A DNA stretch of 64,000 nt from a virus, in IMG/VR virus record IMGVR_UViG_3300049929_000026, positions 1 through 64,000 of that record; one strand, 5' to 3'. Every line of letters starts with the position of its first letter. The first letter of the stretch is position 1. Shown here in pieces: positions 7,932 through 15,587 of this stretch. The translations under genes and the position numbers were made by a program. The notes beneath the pieces are model-generated. The model saw only the letters and a list, made by a program, of their open reading frames with translations. It ran no database searches and was not told the DNA's origin.

Positions 7932-8671
7932 GCGTCGAGCGTAACGAAGTCCTGGCGCATGCCTTCGAAGAGCTCGGCCGAGCGTGCGCCGTGGTTGCGG
8001 CCGCGCTGCGCCTGCCAGGAGACAGGAAAAATTCGCTCCGCGATGAGTCGGAGATCGAGTTCCCAGTGCCTGCGGCGAAGCCCAGGCCCACTGCGCTCCG
8101 ACAGAAGCCGCTCACCATCAGCCAAGAACCGGTAGCGCTCGGCAAAACGGATCGCCGGGTGCTGCTCGCGCTCGCTCAACTCGGACGCGCACTCAACATG
8201 GACGAGATGGCATTCCACATCGGCGTTTCCCGTACTTCAGGCGGGTTTGGCCAGGCGCTGGCGGACCTCCGCAAGGACGGGCTGATTGAGGGCCCAGGCG
8301 CGGCAATCGAGATCACGCCGGCCGGTCGCGTGGAGCTCGGGGAGTTCACGCCGCTGCCAACTGGCCACGAGCTGTTCGCGTTCTGGTGTGGAAAGCTCGG
8401 CACCACCCACGAGAAAGTACTCCGCGCGCTGCACAAGTCGCGGTCTGCGCTGAACATGGACGCGCTATCCGAAGCCACGGGGCTTTCGCGGACCTCAGGA
8501 GGCCTCGGCCAGGCGCTCGCCGACCTGCGCAAGATGCGCCTCATCGAGGGCCCAGGTTCCGCCATGCGGCTCTCCGCTGACTTCAGGCGCGCCATCGAGC
8601 CCACCATCGGCGTATTCGACATGAGCTCGGGGCGCAGCGTCCGAGTCGACACCAAGGGCAACGCCCGGTGA
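7928..8671 (+). CDS. protein with two tandem winged-helix-like domains
   Basis: 247 aa with GTG start. Two copies of the same DNA-binding-like unit lie near residues 73-137 and 154-218. Both contain ALNMD..., (V/L)SRTSGG(F/L)GQALADLRK and LIEGPG(A/S)A, which reads as helix, recognition helix, helix and wing. A duplicated winged HTH suggests a transcription regulator binding a repeated or palindromic site. N terminus not recognised. Confidence 0.6.
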   Translation: MSVERNEVLAHAFEELGRACAVVAAALRLPGDRKNSLRDESEIEFPVPAAKPRPTALRQKPLTISQEPVALGKTDRRVLLALAQLGRALNMDEMAFHIGVSRTSGGFGQALADLRKDGLIEGPGAAIEITPAGRVELGEFTPLPTGHELFAFWCGKLGTTHEKVLRALHKSRSALNMDALSEATGLSRTSGGLGQALADLRKMRLIEGPGSAMRLSADFRRAIEPTIGVFDMSSGRSVRVDTKGNAR

Positions 8672-8682
8672 ACCACCTTTTT

Positions 8683-8786
8683 CTACCCACCCCATCGATC
8701 CGGCACCCTGGGACAGTGACAGCCGGAGGCGGCGTCGGGGGATGCTCTCTCGTGCCGTTGGTTGGACGCTTCGATGGGGTGGGTAG
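8683..8786. repeat. 16-bp perfect inverted repeat with 72-bp loop
   Basis: CTACCCACCCCATCGA (8683-8698) is the exact reverse complement of 8771-8786. The stem sits in an otherwise gene-poor stretch (8672-8898). It could be a structured RNA, a protein-binding element or a remnant terminal repeat. Confidence 0.5.
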
Positions 8787-8898
8787 GGATTCAACTTTTC
8801 TGTTTGTACGCGCGTGGCGGGCAGATTGGTGGCTGGCTTTTCCGGTGGCCGTGGCGAAGGCCGAATGCGTACGAGTTGTTGGAAGGGATTAGGAAGAG

Positions 8899-8973
8899 AT
8901 GACTGACGATCTAACAGACCTAGAGCAGGCAGCGGCGAGCGCGACGCCGGTTTTACCGGGAGCAACCAAGTGA
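8899..8973 (+). CDS. 24-aa micro-ORF
   Basis: ATG preceded by AGGAAGAG; an acidic peptide starting MTDDLTDLEQ whose stop overlaps the GTG of the next gene (GTGA). The coupling supports translation. Function unknown. Confidence 0.4.
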   Translation: MTDDLTDLEQAAASATPVLPGATK

Positions 8974-9422
8974 GCCAGGTAGCGCGCCGACACTTCATCA
9001 CTTTCTACAGTCCGGGCACCCTGTTTTCGGAGACTACCAGCAAGCCCATCGACGACTGGGACACTCGAAAAGCGGTAGCGATGGCAGCGGACATCACCGA
9101 ACGCCACGGATCTACTCCGTACGGCTTCCGCTTTGAAACCCGCGCGTGCGCGCCCGACACTGACGATGGGGCCGGCGGAACAATACATGGCGCCCAGAAG
9201 GTCATGGGCGCTTCACCGATGCACTTCATAAATGGCCAGGTCGAGACGCTCGCCCAAGTGAAGGCGCGTAACACGGGCGGCGAGGACATCCTGATCTCAA
9301 ACATGGAAGGCAACGGCTGGGATCGCGTGATCACAACGCGCAACGGATACAAGAGCACTCAGCCGTTTACCGATGGCGCCGTGAACGTAGACGTGGACGG
9401 CAACGTGCTGGAGGTCGCGTGA
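8970..9422 (+). CDS. hypothetical phage protein
   Basis: 150 aa, GTG start overlapping the micro-ORF before it and GTGA overlap with the gene after. Soluble, beta-rich by eye, with IHGAQKVMGASPMHFINGQVE in the middle. It resembles uncharacterised proteins of actinophages and other high-GC phages. No catalytic motif seen. Confidence 0.6.
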   Translation: MSQVARRHFITFYSPGTLFSETTSKPIDDWDTRKAVAMAADITERHGSTPYGFRFETRACAPDTDDGAGGTIHGAQKVMGASPMHFINGQVETLAQVKARNTGGEDILISNMEGNGWDRVITTRNGYKSTQPFTDGAVNVDVDGNVLEVA

Positions 9423-9907
9423 CCGACCTCAAAGAGGCGCTAGCGGCTCTGGGCATTATCGACGACGGCATCGGGCCCCAGGCTTCAGCCGAGCAGGTCA
9501 ATGCGGCGGACCGCCTGGAAGGCGCGCGGCTGGTCAACGGCATCGCGCTCGATAGGCTACGTGAGCAGCTAGCCGAGGCTCGGTCGCTTGCCGGCGTGGC
9601 CTTAGCCATGGCAGAGCGCGAGGACGTGATGGAATCCGACGCGCGCGCTGATGGCGCATTTGAGGCAGCTGTTATTCACCAGACGTGGGCCGCCAACTTA
9701 CGGGGCGGCCGTGTGAATTGGCTGATTCGCGGCGCCGAATGCAGGACACTCATTGCGGACGTGAGCAATGGGCTTGTGCGACTGCGCGGTGATGCCATTG
9801 AGGACCCCGCAGCGATAGCGCTAATCACTGGTGCGCTGTGCGACTTGAGCAGCGAGCTAGTCGCCGCCTGCGCTACCGCAGAAAAGAAGGAGGCTGACCG
9901 TGGCTGA
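9419..9907 (+). CDS. hypothetical helical protein
   Basis: 162 aa, GTG start overlapping the previous stop. Mostly Ala/Leu/Glu-rich helices. Its last residues KKEADRG are encoded by the AAGGAGGCTGACCGTG block that also supplies the RBS and start of the next gene. Confidence 0.6.
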   Translation: MTDLKEALAALGIIDDGIGPQASAEQVNAADRLEGARLVNGIALDRLREQLAEARSLAGVALAMAEREDVMESDARADGAFEAAVIHQTWAANLRGGRVNWLIRGAECRTLIADVSNGLVRLRGDAIEDPAAIALITGALCDLSSELVAACATAEKKEADRG

Positions 9908-10100
9908 ACAAAAGGTGTCTGCTTTCTGGGTCGTGTTTCACATGGTGCCGCGAGGCCGTAAGTGGCGACCAACTAGCGTGCACGCGACGCGAGCTGCCGC
10001 GAATAAAGCGTACCAGCGGCAAATCAACAATGGACCAACGGGAGGGCACAAAATGCGCACTTTCGTGACGCCGATTTTACAGAAAGCGAGGTCACGATGA
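9900..10100 (+). CDS. small basic protein (66 aa)
   Basis: GTG start inside the conserved AAGGAGGCTGACCGTG junction. An Arg/Lys-rich peptide with RAAANKAYQRQI; nucleic-acid binding is possible. No family recognised. Confidence 0.5.
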   Translation: MAEQKVSAFWVVFHMVPRGRKWRPTSVHATRAAANKAYQRQINNGPTGGHKMRTFVTPILQKARSR

Positions 10101-10125
10101 CCACGGAGCCAAAGGACCAATCGGA

Positions 10126-10242
10126 ATGATGGACAGGCTATTCTTCGCCGGATGGTTTTTCTTTGCCGGGTTCTGCTGCGGCGGGCTGTCCTTGCCGTGG
10201 TTGGCCACGAAGAAGGAAAGGAAGGAGGCTGACCGTGTCTGA
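10126..10242 (+). CDS. 38-aa single-pass membrane peptide
   Basis: ATGATG start after AAAGGA. Residues 4-25 are a Phe/Gly-rich transmembrane segment, followed by a Lys/Arg-rich tail that ends KEADRV within the second copy of the conserved AAGGAGGCTGACCGTG junction. The junction supports its being real. Confidence 0.5.
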   Translation: MMDRLFFAGWFFFAGFCCGGLSLPWLATKKERKEADRV

Positions 10243-10531
10243 TTGGAAAGTGTGGTGCCCCGAGCGCGGCGAAACAATCGGTGACGCGAGGCTAGTGGGC
10301 TATGACGGTGGATTTAGCGAGGTCGCCGAATACTACGCGAAGTACTTAGCCGGCTTCAACGGTGACCCGTTCGAGCAAATCACGCTGCACGTGCTGAATG
10401 CGCGCGACCCAGAGGGCTACACCCGCCAAGTAACAGTGACCGTCGAGGTTCAGCCCGTGTTCTCTGCTGGGAGCGCGCTGCTGGTTTCTGACTTGCTCGC
10501 GCTTAGGGAAAAGGAGGCTGACCGTGGCTGA
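10235..10531 (+). CDS. hypothetical protein (98 aa)
   Basis: GTG at 10235 is preceded by AAGGAGG at ideal spacing, which decides this start over a longer frame. The protein begins MSDWKVWCPERGETIGDAR and looks beta-rich; it ends KEADRG in the third copy of the conserved junction. Function unknown. Confidence 0.6.
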   Translation: MSDWKVWCPERGETIGDARLVGYDGGFSEVAEYYAKYLAGFNGDPFEQITLHVLNARDPEGYTRQVTVTVEVQPVFSAGSALLVSDLLALREKEADRG

Positions 10532-10772
10532 GCGCCTCATCGTCCACGGCATCACCGTCGAAGCGTGGGCAGCTCGCTACGATATCGAGCCCACTACCGT
10601 GCCCTGTCACGCCTGCGGAGCGCCGAAAACCACGAGTATGCCGTTTGTACAAGGAGCGCTGCGCGGGTTGGCGTCGCCTCCGTGCATGTGTGGAGACGAC
10701 AGTAGGGCACCGTATTGTCTGGTTCGCGACCCGAAACACGGTGACCTACTTGATGGAGACCTACTCCGATGA
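10524..10772 (+). CDS. zinc-ribbon-like protein (82 aa)
   Basis: GTG start in the third AAGGAGGCTGACCGTG junction. CHACG...CMCGDD forms a likely zinc ribbon. Overlaps the next gene by ATGA. Confidence 0.6.
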   Translation: MAERLIVHGITVEAWAARYDIEPTTVPCHACGAPKTTSMPFVQGALRGLASPPCMCGDDSRAPYCLVRDPKHGDLLDGDLLR

Positions 10773-12316
10773 CCACCAAACCGAAACCCGATAAGCCGAG
10801 CGACTTTTACCAACGCTGGATACTCAACGGGCACACTCGCGAGCGCGCCATGCACGAAGTTCTGCTCACCTACCTCGACAAGCAGCAATCCGCTCTCGTT
10901 TATGCAGAACAAGAGTCGTATAAACGAACTACAACTGAGGCCGCGCCACCAGCTCAGCCCGTGGCAGCGGAGCCTATTCCGGCGCGACTGCCGTGCCCCG
11001 GGTGTCACCGGCTGCACTTGGACGAGGGAGAATTCGCCACCAAGGCGCACCACACCCATTCTTGTCAGTATTGCGGACTCACGTGGCGCCCAGCTATCGT
11101 CGCGACTGTCGGCGTCGAGTTCCTGCCCGGGTTCAAGAATGAGCCCGTGGCAGCGGATCCGATTATCCGAGCGGCTCAAGGGGTAGCACTGGATCCTGGC
11201 GAGTATGAGATCGTTGAGATTGCTTCATGGTGCCTGCAGCCGGTTCACAAACTAGGTGACCACTTTCACATCGTAAGCGGCATTTCGGCGGGCGTGAGCA
11301 TCGACGGCCTGGGTAATTGGCGCTTCGAGCTTTGGCGCGGCGACGAGGTGACGTTCATGACTGCTGTACGTCGCATAAAGAAGGCAGCGGAGCCAGCAGT
11401 ACCGGTAGCGGGGGAGCCGGCTGGGGCCGCGTTGCTTTGGAAAATGTTCGGCAACCGCATGAGCGATGAGCGCTACTGCCACATGATCAACGGTGCAGAA
11501 GCTAGGTCAATTGTTGACGAGCGCGCGAGGCTCGCTCACGAGCGACACGAAGCCCTCGCGCAGGTAGAGGCGCTGACAAAAGAGCAGGGCGAGCTAAAGG
11601 GGATGTTCCAGCAAGCGCACGGCGTCCACCATTCTTGGGTCGAGGCTGCGCAAAAAGGCGACAAGATGCAGCGCGCTCTCGCTGAAGCCCTCGGTATGAT
11701 GAACGAGCCCGACAACGCCCTAGCGTGGCCGGCTTCGTGGGGCGAGTTGCTTGCCGCAGCCGTCAATCGCTCCGCCGCCCTCACCGCAGCCAACGAGAGG
11801 ACTGAGCGGCTGGAGGCGGAGCTTGCCCTGCGTGCACCCATTGTAGATGGCGTAAGGAAGCTGCTCGAGACGTGGAATTCTACCGCTGCCGACACGTGGG
11901 TGCCTTGGCTCAGGCCCGCTCTGAAAAACCTCGATGCACACATCGCTGAACTCGCCGCCCCCGTAGCCACTGGAGAGCGGGCGGAAGGCGAGACGGTCTG
12001 CCGATGGTGTGAAAAACCAAAGAGTGAGCACTTCGACCGATTCGGAACCGGCGTATCGGTCGGTCCAGGGCCGATGATGTGTGCCGGCTGGACACCACCA
12101 ACGCCCGCCACTGGCGGGGAGACGGCCACCTGCCAGTGGTACACGATTCCGGACATGATGACCGGTGAAGGCACTAGCGAATCATGTAGCCAGCCAGCGA
12201 CTTGGCGCGGGTGTGAGGGGCTTACGTGTGCAAAGCACAAGTGCCGGTGCGCGAAGCCGGTGACGGTTGCCACCTCTCCGGCAATTCCGGATAGCTCGAC
12301 TGGAGGGGAGCCGTGA
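10769..12316 (+). CDS. large coiled-coil/zinc-finger protein (515 aa)
   Basis: The N terminus is charged. A zinc ribbon follows: CPGCH...HSCQYCG (residues 74-101). The middle (about 250-400) is Glu/Ala/Leu-rich and likely coiled coil. The C terminus has two more Cys clusters (CRWCEKPKSEHF, and C..H.CRC). Repeated AEPxP linkers suggest a mosaic of small domains. No enzymatic motif seen; possibly a DNA-associated or scaffold protein. Confidence 0.6.
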   Translation: MTTKPKPDKPSDFYQRWILNGHTRERAMHEVLLTYLDKQQSALVYAEQESYKRTTTEAAPPAQPVAAEPIPARLPCPGCHRLHLDEGEFATKAHHTHSCQYCGLTWRPAIVATVGVEFLPGFKNEPVAADPIIRAAQGVALDPGEYEIVEIASWCLQPVHKLGDHFHIVSGISAGVSIDGLGNWRFELWRGDEVTFMTAVRRIKKAAEPAVPVAGEPAGAALLWKMFGNRMSDERYCHMINGAEARSIVDERARLAHERHEALAQVEALTKEQGELKGMFQQAHGVHHSWVEAAQKGDKMQRALAEALGMMNEPDNALAWPASWGELLAAAVNRSAALTAANERTERLEAELALRAPIVDGVRKLLETWNSTAADTWVPWLRPALKNLDAHIAELAAPVATGERAEGETVCRWCEKPKSEHFDRFGTGVSVGPGPMMCAGWTPPTPATGGETATCQWYTIPDMMTGEGTSESCSQPATWRGCEGLTCAKHKCRCAKPVTVATSPAIPDSSTGGEP

Positions 12317-12609
12317 GCAAAATATACGTCATCGGCGTTGAGCCAGAACCGTTCGAGATTTGCGTCGTGGCTGATTCTTACGAAGAAGCGAAGGCGGTAG
12401 CCAAAAAGTACGCGCGGTCGGAGCACGACAATCTCGTGCCAGAGCTTCATATTGGCGTAATCGGTCCGGCGCGTACGGTATCGCACCACGCCACTCGCCG
12501 GGAACCTGCTCTAGCCGGTGCGCCTCGACCGCGTCGCGACATCGACCGCGAAGTGGAGGCGTACTTCGCTGAGCCCCTCCCCGCAGTCGAGACGGAGCGG
12601 AAGCCGTGA
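12313..12609 (+). CDS. hypothetical protein (98 aa)
   Basis: GTG start overlapping the previous stop. Residues 1-50 (KIYVIGVEPEPFEICVVADSYEEAKAVAKKY) look like a beta-alpha-beta unit; the tail is acidic and Pro-rich. Overlaps the next gene by GTGA. Unknown function. Confidence 0.6.
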   Translation: MSKIYVIGVEPEPFEICVVADSYEEAKAVAKKYARSEHDNLVPELHIGVIGPARTVSHHATRREPALAGAPRPRRDIDREVEAYFAEPLPAVETERKP

Positions 12610-12977
12610 GCGACATCGTGATCACCCGCCGCGAGCGCGACGTGCACCGGTATAACCGCCGCTGGCAGCGCGGCGGCATCTACGGAAACAGCATCGACTC
12701 AGCCGCAGGCAAAGAGCTTGACCGGCAAGCCTGGGTCTTCGGCGTCCGCCGCAACGGCGCTCGCTTGTTCGGCTGGCTTTTGCCGTGGCCACAGCGTGAC
12801 GAGACGCTGCGCAAGCGCGCGCATCTGGCATACCAAGGAAGCGCCGGGGCCATGCATTCACAACGTTTGGTGCGGATACAACGACGGCGTCAAGTGCGGA
12901 GACTGCGGAGAGTGGCTTTGCTGGGTGCCAAGTGTCGAGGGGATGCGCTTGTTCACCACTGTGCTGGGAAAGGATGA
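12606..12977 (+). CDS. hypothetical basic protein, possibly frameshifted near 12830
   Basis: GTG start. Residues 1-75 look like normal protein (MSDIVITRRERDVHRYNRRW...GWLLPWPQRDETLRK). After about base 12830 the frame becomes Arg-rich shadow sequence, while frame +1 carries a convincing zinc ribbon that ends exactly at the next gene's start. Either the gene is frameshifted or two genes overlap here. Confidence 0.5.
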   Translation: MSDIVITRRERDVHRYNRRWQRGGIYGNSIDSAAGKELDRQAWVFGVRRNGARLFGWLLPWPQRDETLRKRAHLAYQGSAGAMHSQRLVRIQRRRQVRRLRRVALLGAKCRGDALVHHCAGKG

Positions 12978-12984
12978 GCCGTGA
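12796..12984 (+). CDS. zinc-ribbon ORF, possible out-of-frame continuation
   Basis: 62 aa if it begins at the GTG at 12796. It has CIHNVWCGYNDGVKCGDCGEW, a likely zinc ribbon, and its TGA overlaps the GTG of the next gene, the usual junction here. It overlaps the preceding ORF almost entirely in another frame, so the real gene may be a fusion through a frameshift. Confidence 0.4.
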   Translation: MTRRCASARIWHTKEAPGPCIHNVWCGYNDGVKCGDCGEWLCWVPSVEGMRLFTTVLGKDEP

Positions 12985-13202
12985 CCAAGCATTGGCCGCG
13001 CCGCGCGGGCGGAAAGACCCCGGCTCAAACCGCGCTCATGCTGCTCCGTGACCTAAACACGACGCGCTTGACGCGCGATGGCTTCCAGGGGCCGCTCGTT
13101 GAGGAGGCGCTCGAGATTTACGACATGGATCGCGGGTATTCGACGCGGGCTCTCAAGGTTGAGCGGGTCGCCCGCGCCATCGAAAGGAAGGCAAAGAAGT
13201 GA
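12981..13202 (+). CDS. hypothetical small helical protein (73 aa)
   Basis: GTG start overlapping the previous stop. Basic, helical, with TPAQTALMLLRDLNTTRLTRDGFQGPLVEEALEIY split across two helices. Unknown family. Confidence 0.55.
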   Translation: MTKHWPRRAGGKTPAQTALMLLRDLNTTRLTRDGFQGPLVEEALEIYDMDRGYSTRALKVERVARAIERKAKK

Positions 13203-13330
13203 AGCCAATGCGTTGCTACCCAATCGACCGCCTCCGCAAAGTGCGCGTCACGTCGAAGCGAGTCGTCTACCTGGAGTGGTTACAGCTCATCGCGAGCGGA
13301 GAGGCTGGATTCGAACATGCCGCATGGTGA
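13199..13330 (+). CDS. small ORF (43 aa)
   Basis: GTG start overlapping the previous stop, stop inside the next gene. Basic N terminus (RLRKVRVTSKR) and a hydrophobic C-terminal half. Supported only by its tight coupling. Confidence 0.4.
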   Translation: MKPMRCYPIDRLRKVRVTSKRVVYLEWLQLIASGEAGFEHAAW

Positions 13331-13598
13331 AGAACTCAAGGCGCCCGTCAAAATAGAGACGGTCATCGAGCGCAACAGGACATCCGGTAAATATGAGGTG
13401 CGCGTGCAGTTCGATGACGGTAGATGTGTTTGGTCCGAGCTTACTGCGCGACGGAGAGACACGGCCACCAAAGAGGCCTCAGCGGCGATCGCTCTGATCA
13501 TGAAGACCCGCGCCGAACTGCTTGAAGCCCAGGCGCTAGAACTGATAAATAAGGCGAACTTTTTGCGCGCGTGCGCCCGCGTCAGGGGAGTGATGTGA
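13317..13598 (+). CDS. hypothetical protein (93 aa)
   Basis: ATG start overlapping the preceding small ORF by 14 bases. A beta-rich N half (KIETVIERNRTSGKYEVRVQF) followed by a helical C half. Unknown. Confidence 0.55.
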   Translation: MPHGEELKAPVKIETVIERNRTSGKYEVRVQFDDGRCVWSELTARRRDTATKEASAAIALIMKTRAELLEAQALELINKANFLRACARVRGVM

Positions 13599-13853
13599 AT
13601 GCCCGCGTACACCGAACCCAAGACGCCATCACTGGCGGAGGACCTGGAAACGCTCGGCGACTTCTTGCGCCGTCAATACCACGACGTGATGTCACCAGAC
13701 GCCGAGCGAGCGCTGGCAGACCGAGAGCATCTACTGGAGGCGGCAACGCTGCTTGAGCGCCACATCCGCGAGGGCCACGACGCTGGCTTGTTCGTTACCG
13801 GAGCCCGTGACCGGTGGTGGAGAGCCGAGCGCGCACGAAAGGGCAAACCATGA
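13599..13853 (+). CDS. hypothetical protein (84 aa)
   Basis: Starts directly after the preceding stop and overlaps the next gene by ATGA. Helical; EDLETLGDFLRRQYHDVM resembles the N terminus of the protein encoded at 14231 (EEDLATLKHALNKAAML), hinting at a shared short motif. Unknown. Confidence 0.55.
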   Translation: MPAYTEPKTPSLAEDLETLGDFLRRQYHDVMSPDAERALADREHLLEAATLLERHIREGHDAGLFVTGARDRWWRAERARKGKP

Positions 13854-14035
13854 GCGAACCCAAAGCCATCTACGTCGTGACAGGTGATTGTGGCGATTAC
13901 TACTGCGACGGCGCCGTTAGCTCCAGGATGCGGCGCGGCGTAACCGGTGTCGCGCTACTGGCGCCTCCTACCCCGCGAGCGCAGCGCAGATGGCCAGCCA
14001 AGTACACCCAACCCAAGGAGCCGACGAGTGGCTGA
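13850..14035 (+). CDS. hypothetical protein (61 aa)
   Basis: ATGA overlap decides the start. N-terminal AIYVVTGDCGDYYCDGAV contains a CG-D-C pair. Basic Pro-rich tail. Unknown. Confidence 0.5.
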   Translation: MSEPKAIYVVTGDCGDYYCDGAVSSRMRRGVTGVALLAPPTPRAQRRWPAKYTQPKEPTSG

Positions 14036-14231
14036 CCGCAAAAACGAGACCCGCGACAATTTCCGCAAGGAACTCAAGCTCGGCGCAGTCGAGATCGTGC
14101 TCGTTTCGTATCCGGCCAAGATGGCGGCTTTCGCCGCGGGCGATCAGCTTATTGCGGCGCAAATTGCAGAGCTCCGCGCGTTCGCCGATGCACTCGAGGC
14201 AACGCCGAGCATGAAGAGGCCAGGCAACTGA
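14028..14231 (+). CDS. hypothetical protein (67 aa)
   Basis: GTG start after AAGGAG; begins MADRKNETRDNFRKELK. Overlaps the next gene's ATG by one base (TGATG). Mainly helical, unknown. Confidence 0.5.
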   Translation: MADRKNETRDNFRKELKLGAVEIVLVSYPAKMAAFAAGDQLIAAQIAELRAFADALEATPSMKRPGN

Positions 14232-14479
14232 TGCCTAACCCCACAATCGAAGAAGACCTGGCTACCCTGAAACACGCCCTCAACAAAGCAGCCATGCTCA
14301 ACAGCACCTTGCCCGCGTTTGATGCACTGGACCGCGTCGCGGCTGCTCTCAAAGAGCCCATCGCCGCACGCCTAGCCTTGCTCGACGAGCTAATCGCCCT
14401 GGACGACGCGAGTCCGGGGGCGCTGTCGGTCTATCAGGCGGTGGGCGCGTTGCGGGAGAAGTATGGGAAACCCCGCTGA
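14231..14479 (+). CDS. hypothetical helical protein (82 aa)
   Basis: ATG shares a base with the previous stop. All-helical with LDDA/ALDRVAAAL heptads. Last gene of the long overlapping run; a promoter region follows. Confidence 0.55.
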   Translation: MPNPTIEEDLATLKHALNKAAMLNSTLPAFDALDRVAAALKEPIAARLALLDELIALDDASPGALSVYQAVGALREKYGKPR

Positions 14480-14512
14480 ATCCCGCCCATTGTCGATTTG
14501 CGCAAATACTTG

Positions 14513-14541
14513 TTGCGAGCGCTGGGCCTAGCGCTCATACT
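14513..14541 (+). promoter_or_regulatory. putative promoter with palindromic spacer
   Basis: TTGCGA (14513-14518) and CATACT (14536-14541) are 17 bp apart. The spacer carries an inverted repeat GAGCGCT/AGCGCTC (14517-14536), suited to a repressor. A 13-base piece, TGGGCCTAGCGCT, recurs at 26118 upstream of hicA. Precedes leader copy 6. Confidence 0.5.
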
Positions 14542-14563
14542 GTCTCTCGTCAGCAAAACGAAA

Positions 14564-14613
14564 CGCCCCGCGGTACACCCGGGGCGCGGTCCAACTGAGT
14601 AGGAGTCGAGACA
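14564..14613 (+). ncRNA. conserved 5'-leader hairpin element, copy 6
   Basis: Outer stem CGCC (14564)/GGCG (14583), spacer CCGC, short inner hairpin, then CGG, followed by GGTCCAACTGAGTAGGAG and ATG at 14614. Same order as the six other copies, but separated from its promoter by a longer stretch and with a short inner hairpin. Confidence 0.5.
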
Positions 14614-14823
14614 ATGGCAAATCTAATCGAAAACAGCGGGCTCTGCACTCACGTCCAGTTCTCCCGCGAGAGTCGCGGCTATCCGGGCAGCGCCGAGCAG
14701 TGGGAGGCCTACCTTGCTGCCGGCGGTCTAGCTATCACGACTCGGTTGCTGGCGCGTGAGCACGCGGACTGCGCACAATGCGGCGCATTGTTGGCTGTGC
14801 TGGAGTCGGAGGTGCAGTCATGA
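14614..14823 (+). CDS. small Cys/His protein (69 aa)
   Basis: ATG with TAGGAG upstream in a conserved leader. CTHVQF...EHADCAQCGALL offers Cys/His ligands for a metal. First gene after the promoter at 14513. Overlaps the next by ATGA. Unknown function. Confidence 0.6.
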   Translation: MANLIENSGLCTHVQFSRESRGYPGSAEQWEAYLAAGGLAITTRLLAREHADCAQCGALLAVLESEVQS

Positions 14824-15104
14824 GCCCCGCGCAAGCCATCGCAACACAGCACGGCCTGAGCGTCGTACACGCCGAGGAGGTGCTGCGGGCGCTCGACCTC
14901 ACGGACGCGCAGGATCTGGCCTATGTGACTTTACATCCGGAGCGAGTGGTGCCGCTGGAACGCATCACTGGCAGCGGTGGTTGGGTCGTCTGGTTTGACG
15001 CGCACGACACGGCGATCGCCGTCACCAACGGCGCAGCACAGCATGGTGATAGCCTCACGTCGCTCGCGGCGGCGGTCGAGTGGGCGAGCGAGGTCGAGCA
15101 GTGA
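14820..15104 (+). CDS. hypothetical protein (94 aa)
   Basis: ATGA overlap start. SPAQAIATQHGLSVVHAEEVLRALDL resembles a helix-turn-helix-like helical bundle; the C half is beta-rich. Overlaps the next gene by GTGA. Confidence 0.55.
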   Translation: MSPAQAIATQHGLSVVHAEEVLRALDLTDAQDLAYVTLHPERVVPLERITGSGGWVVWFDAHDTAIAVTNGAAQHGDSLTSLAAAVEWASEVEQ

Positions 15105-15490
15105 CCAAGCGGACCACCGGTGTGGCGCTGCCCGCTCCTGGCTCCGACCCCGGCCAACACCTGCCAGCCCTCGCGCGTGCCGCGGCCGACAAAGCCCGCC
15201 CTCGCAAAACCCCTCTTATGCGCAGCGAGGCCCTGGCGGCATGCCCCTGGGATGCCTCAATGCCGGCAGCCTGGGAGCGCGAGACACGCGCGGTGTACGC
15301 TGACCGGCTCGTGGAGCGCGGGCTGGCGCTGCCGGCGAAGGCGGGCGGCGGGAGCGGGGCCAGTGGCGCGACTAAGCTGGTACAGTGTCGTCTCTACCTC
15401 AGCGAACAAGAGCAGGCCGCGCAGCAAGCGGCGGCGAGGGCGGCAGGGCTGTCGTGGTCGAGCTGGGCGCGGAGGAAGTTGGCGACGTGA
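15101..15490 (+). CDS. possible ribbon-helix-helix DNA-binding protein
   Basis: 129 aa, GTG start. The C terminus reads as a strand then two helices: KLVQCRLYLSEQEQAAQQAA followed by ARAAGLSWSSWARRKL, the usual RHH layout of MobC/Arc-like proteins. The N-terminal 80 residues are basic and Pro/Ala-rich. It lies immediately before a palindromic operator-like site (15525), so it is a candidate for the factor binding that family. The assignment is by pattern only. Confidence 0.45.
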   Translation: MTKRTTGVALPAPGSDPGQHLPALARAAADKARPRKTPLMRSEALAACPWDASMPAAWERETRAVYADRLVERGLALPAKAGGGSGASGATKLVQCRLYLSEQEQAAQQAAARAAGLSWSSWARRKLAT

Positions 15491-15524
15491 TCACTGTTAC
15501 CCACGATGAGCCTACCCCGCCAGG

Positions 15525-15565
15525 TGGTCACTTGACAGCTAGTGTATTGCCGCGACAGCGTCGCG
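15525..15565 (+). promoter_or_regulatory. palindromic site copy 3, -35-like box and hairpin
   Basis: TGGTCACTTGACAG (15525-15538) includes a consensus -35 TTGACA (15532-15537). A hairpin CGCGAC-AGC-GTCGCG follows at 15551-15565, then GCGAGGAG and ATG at 15588. The -10 is unclear. Confidence 0.4.
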
Positions 15566-15587
15566 CGTAAGCGAGGAGTTTTTTTCA

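Noticed and set aside
8668-8892. 74-aa ORF on the plus strand
   Set aside because: It runs through the 16-bp inverted repeat and has a Gly/Val/Arg shadow-like composition without RBS; I treated the stretch as non-coding.
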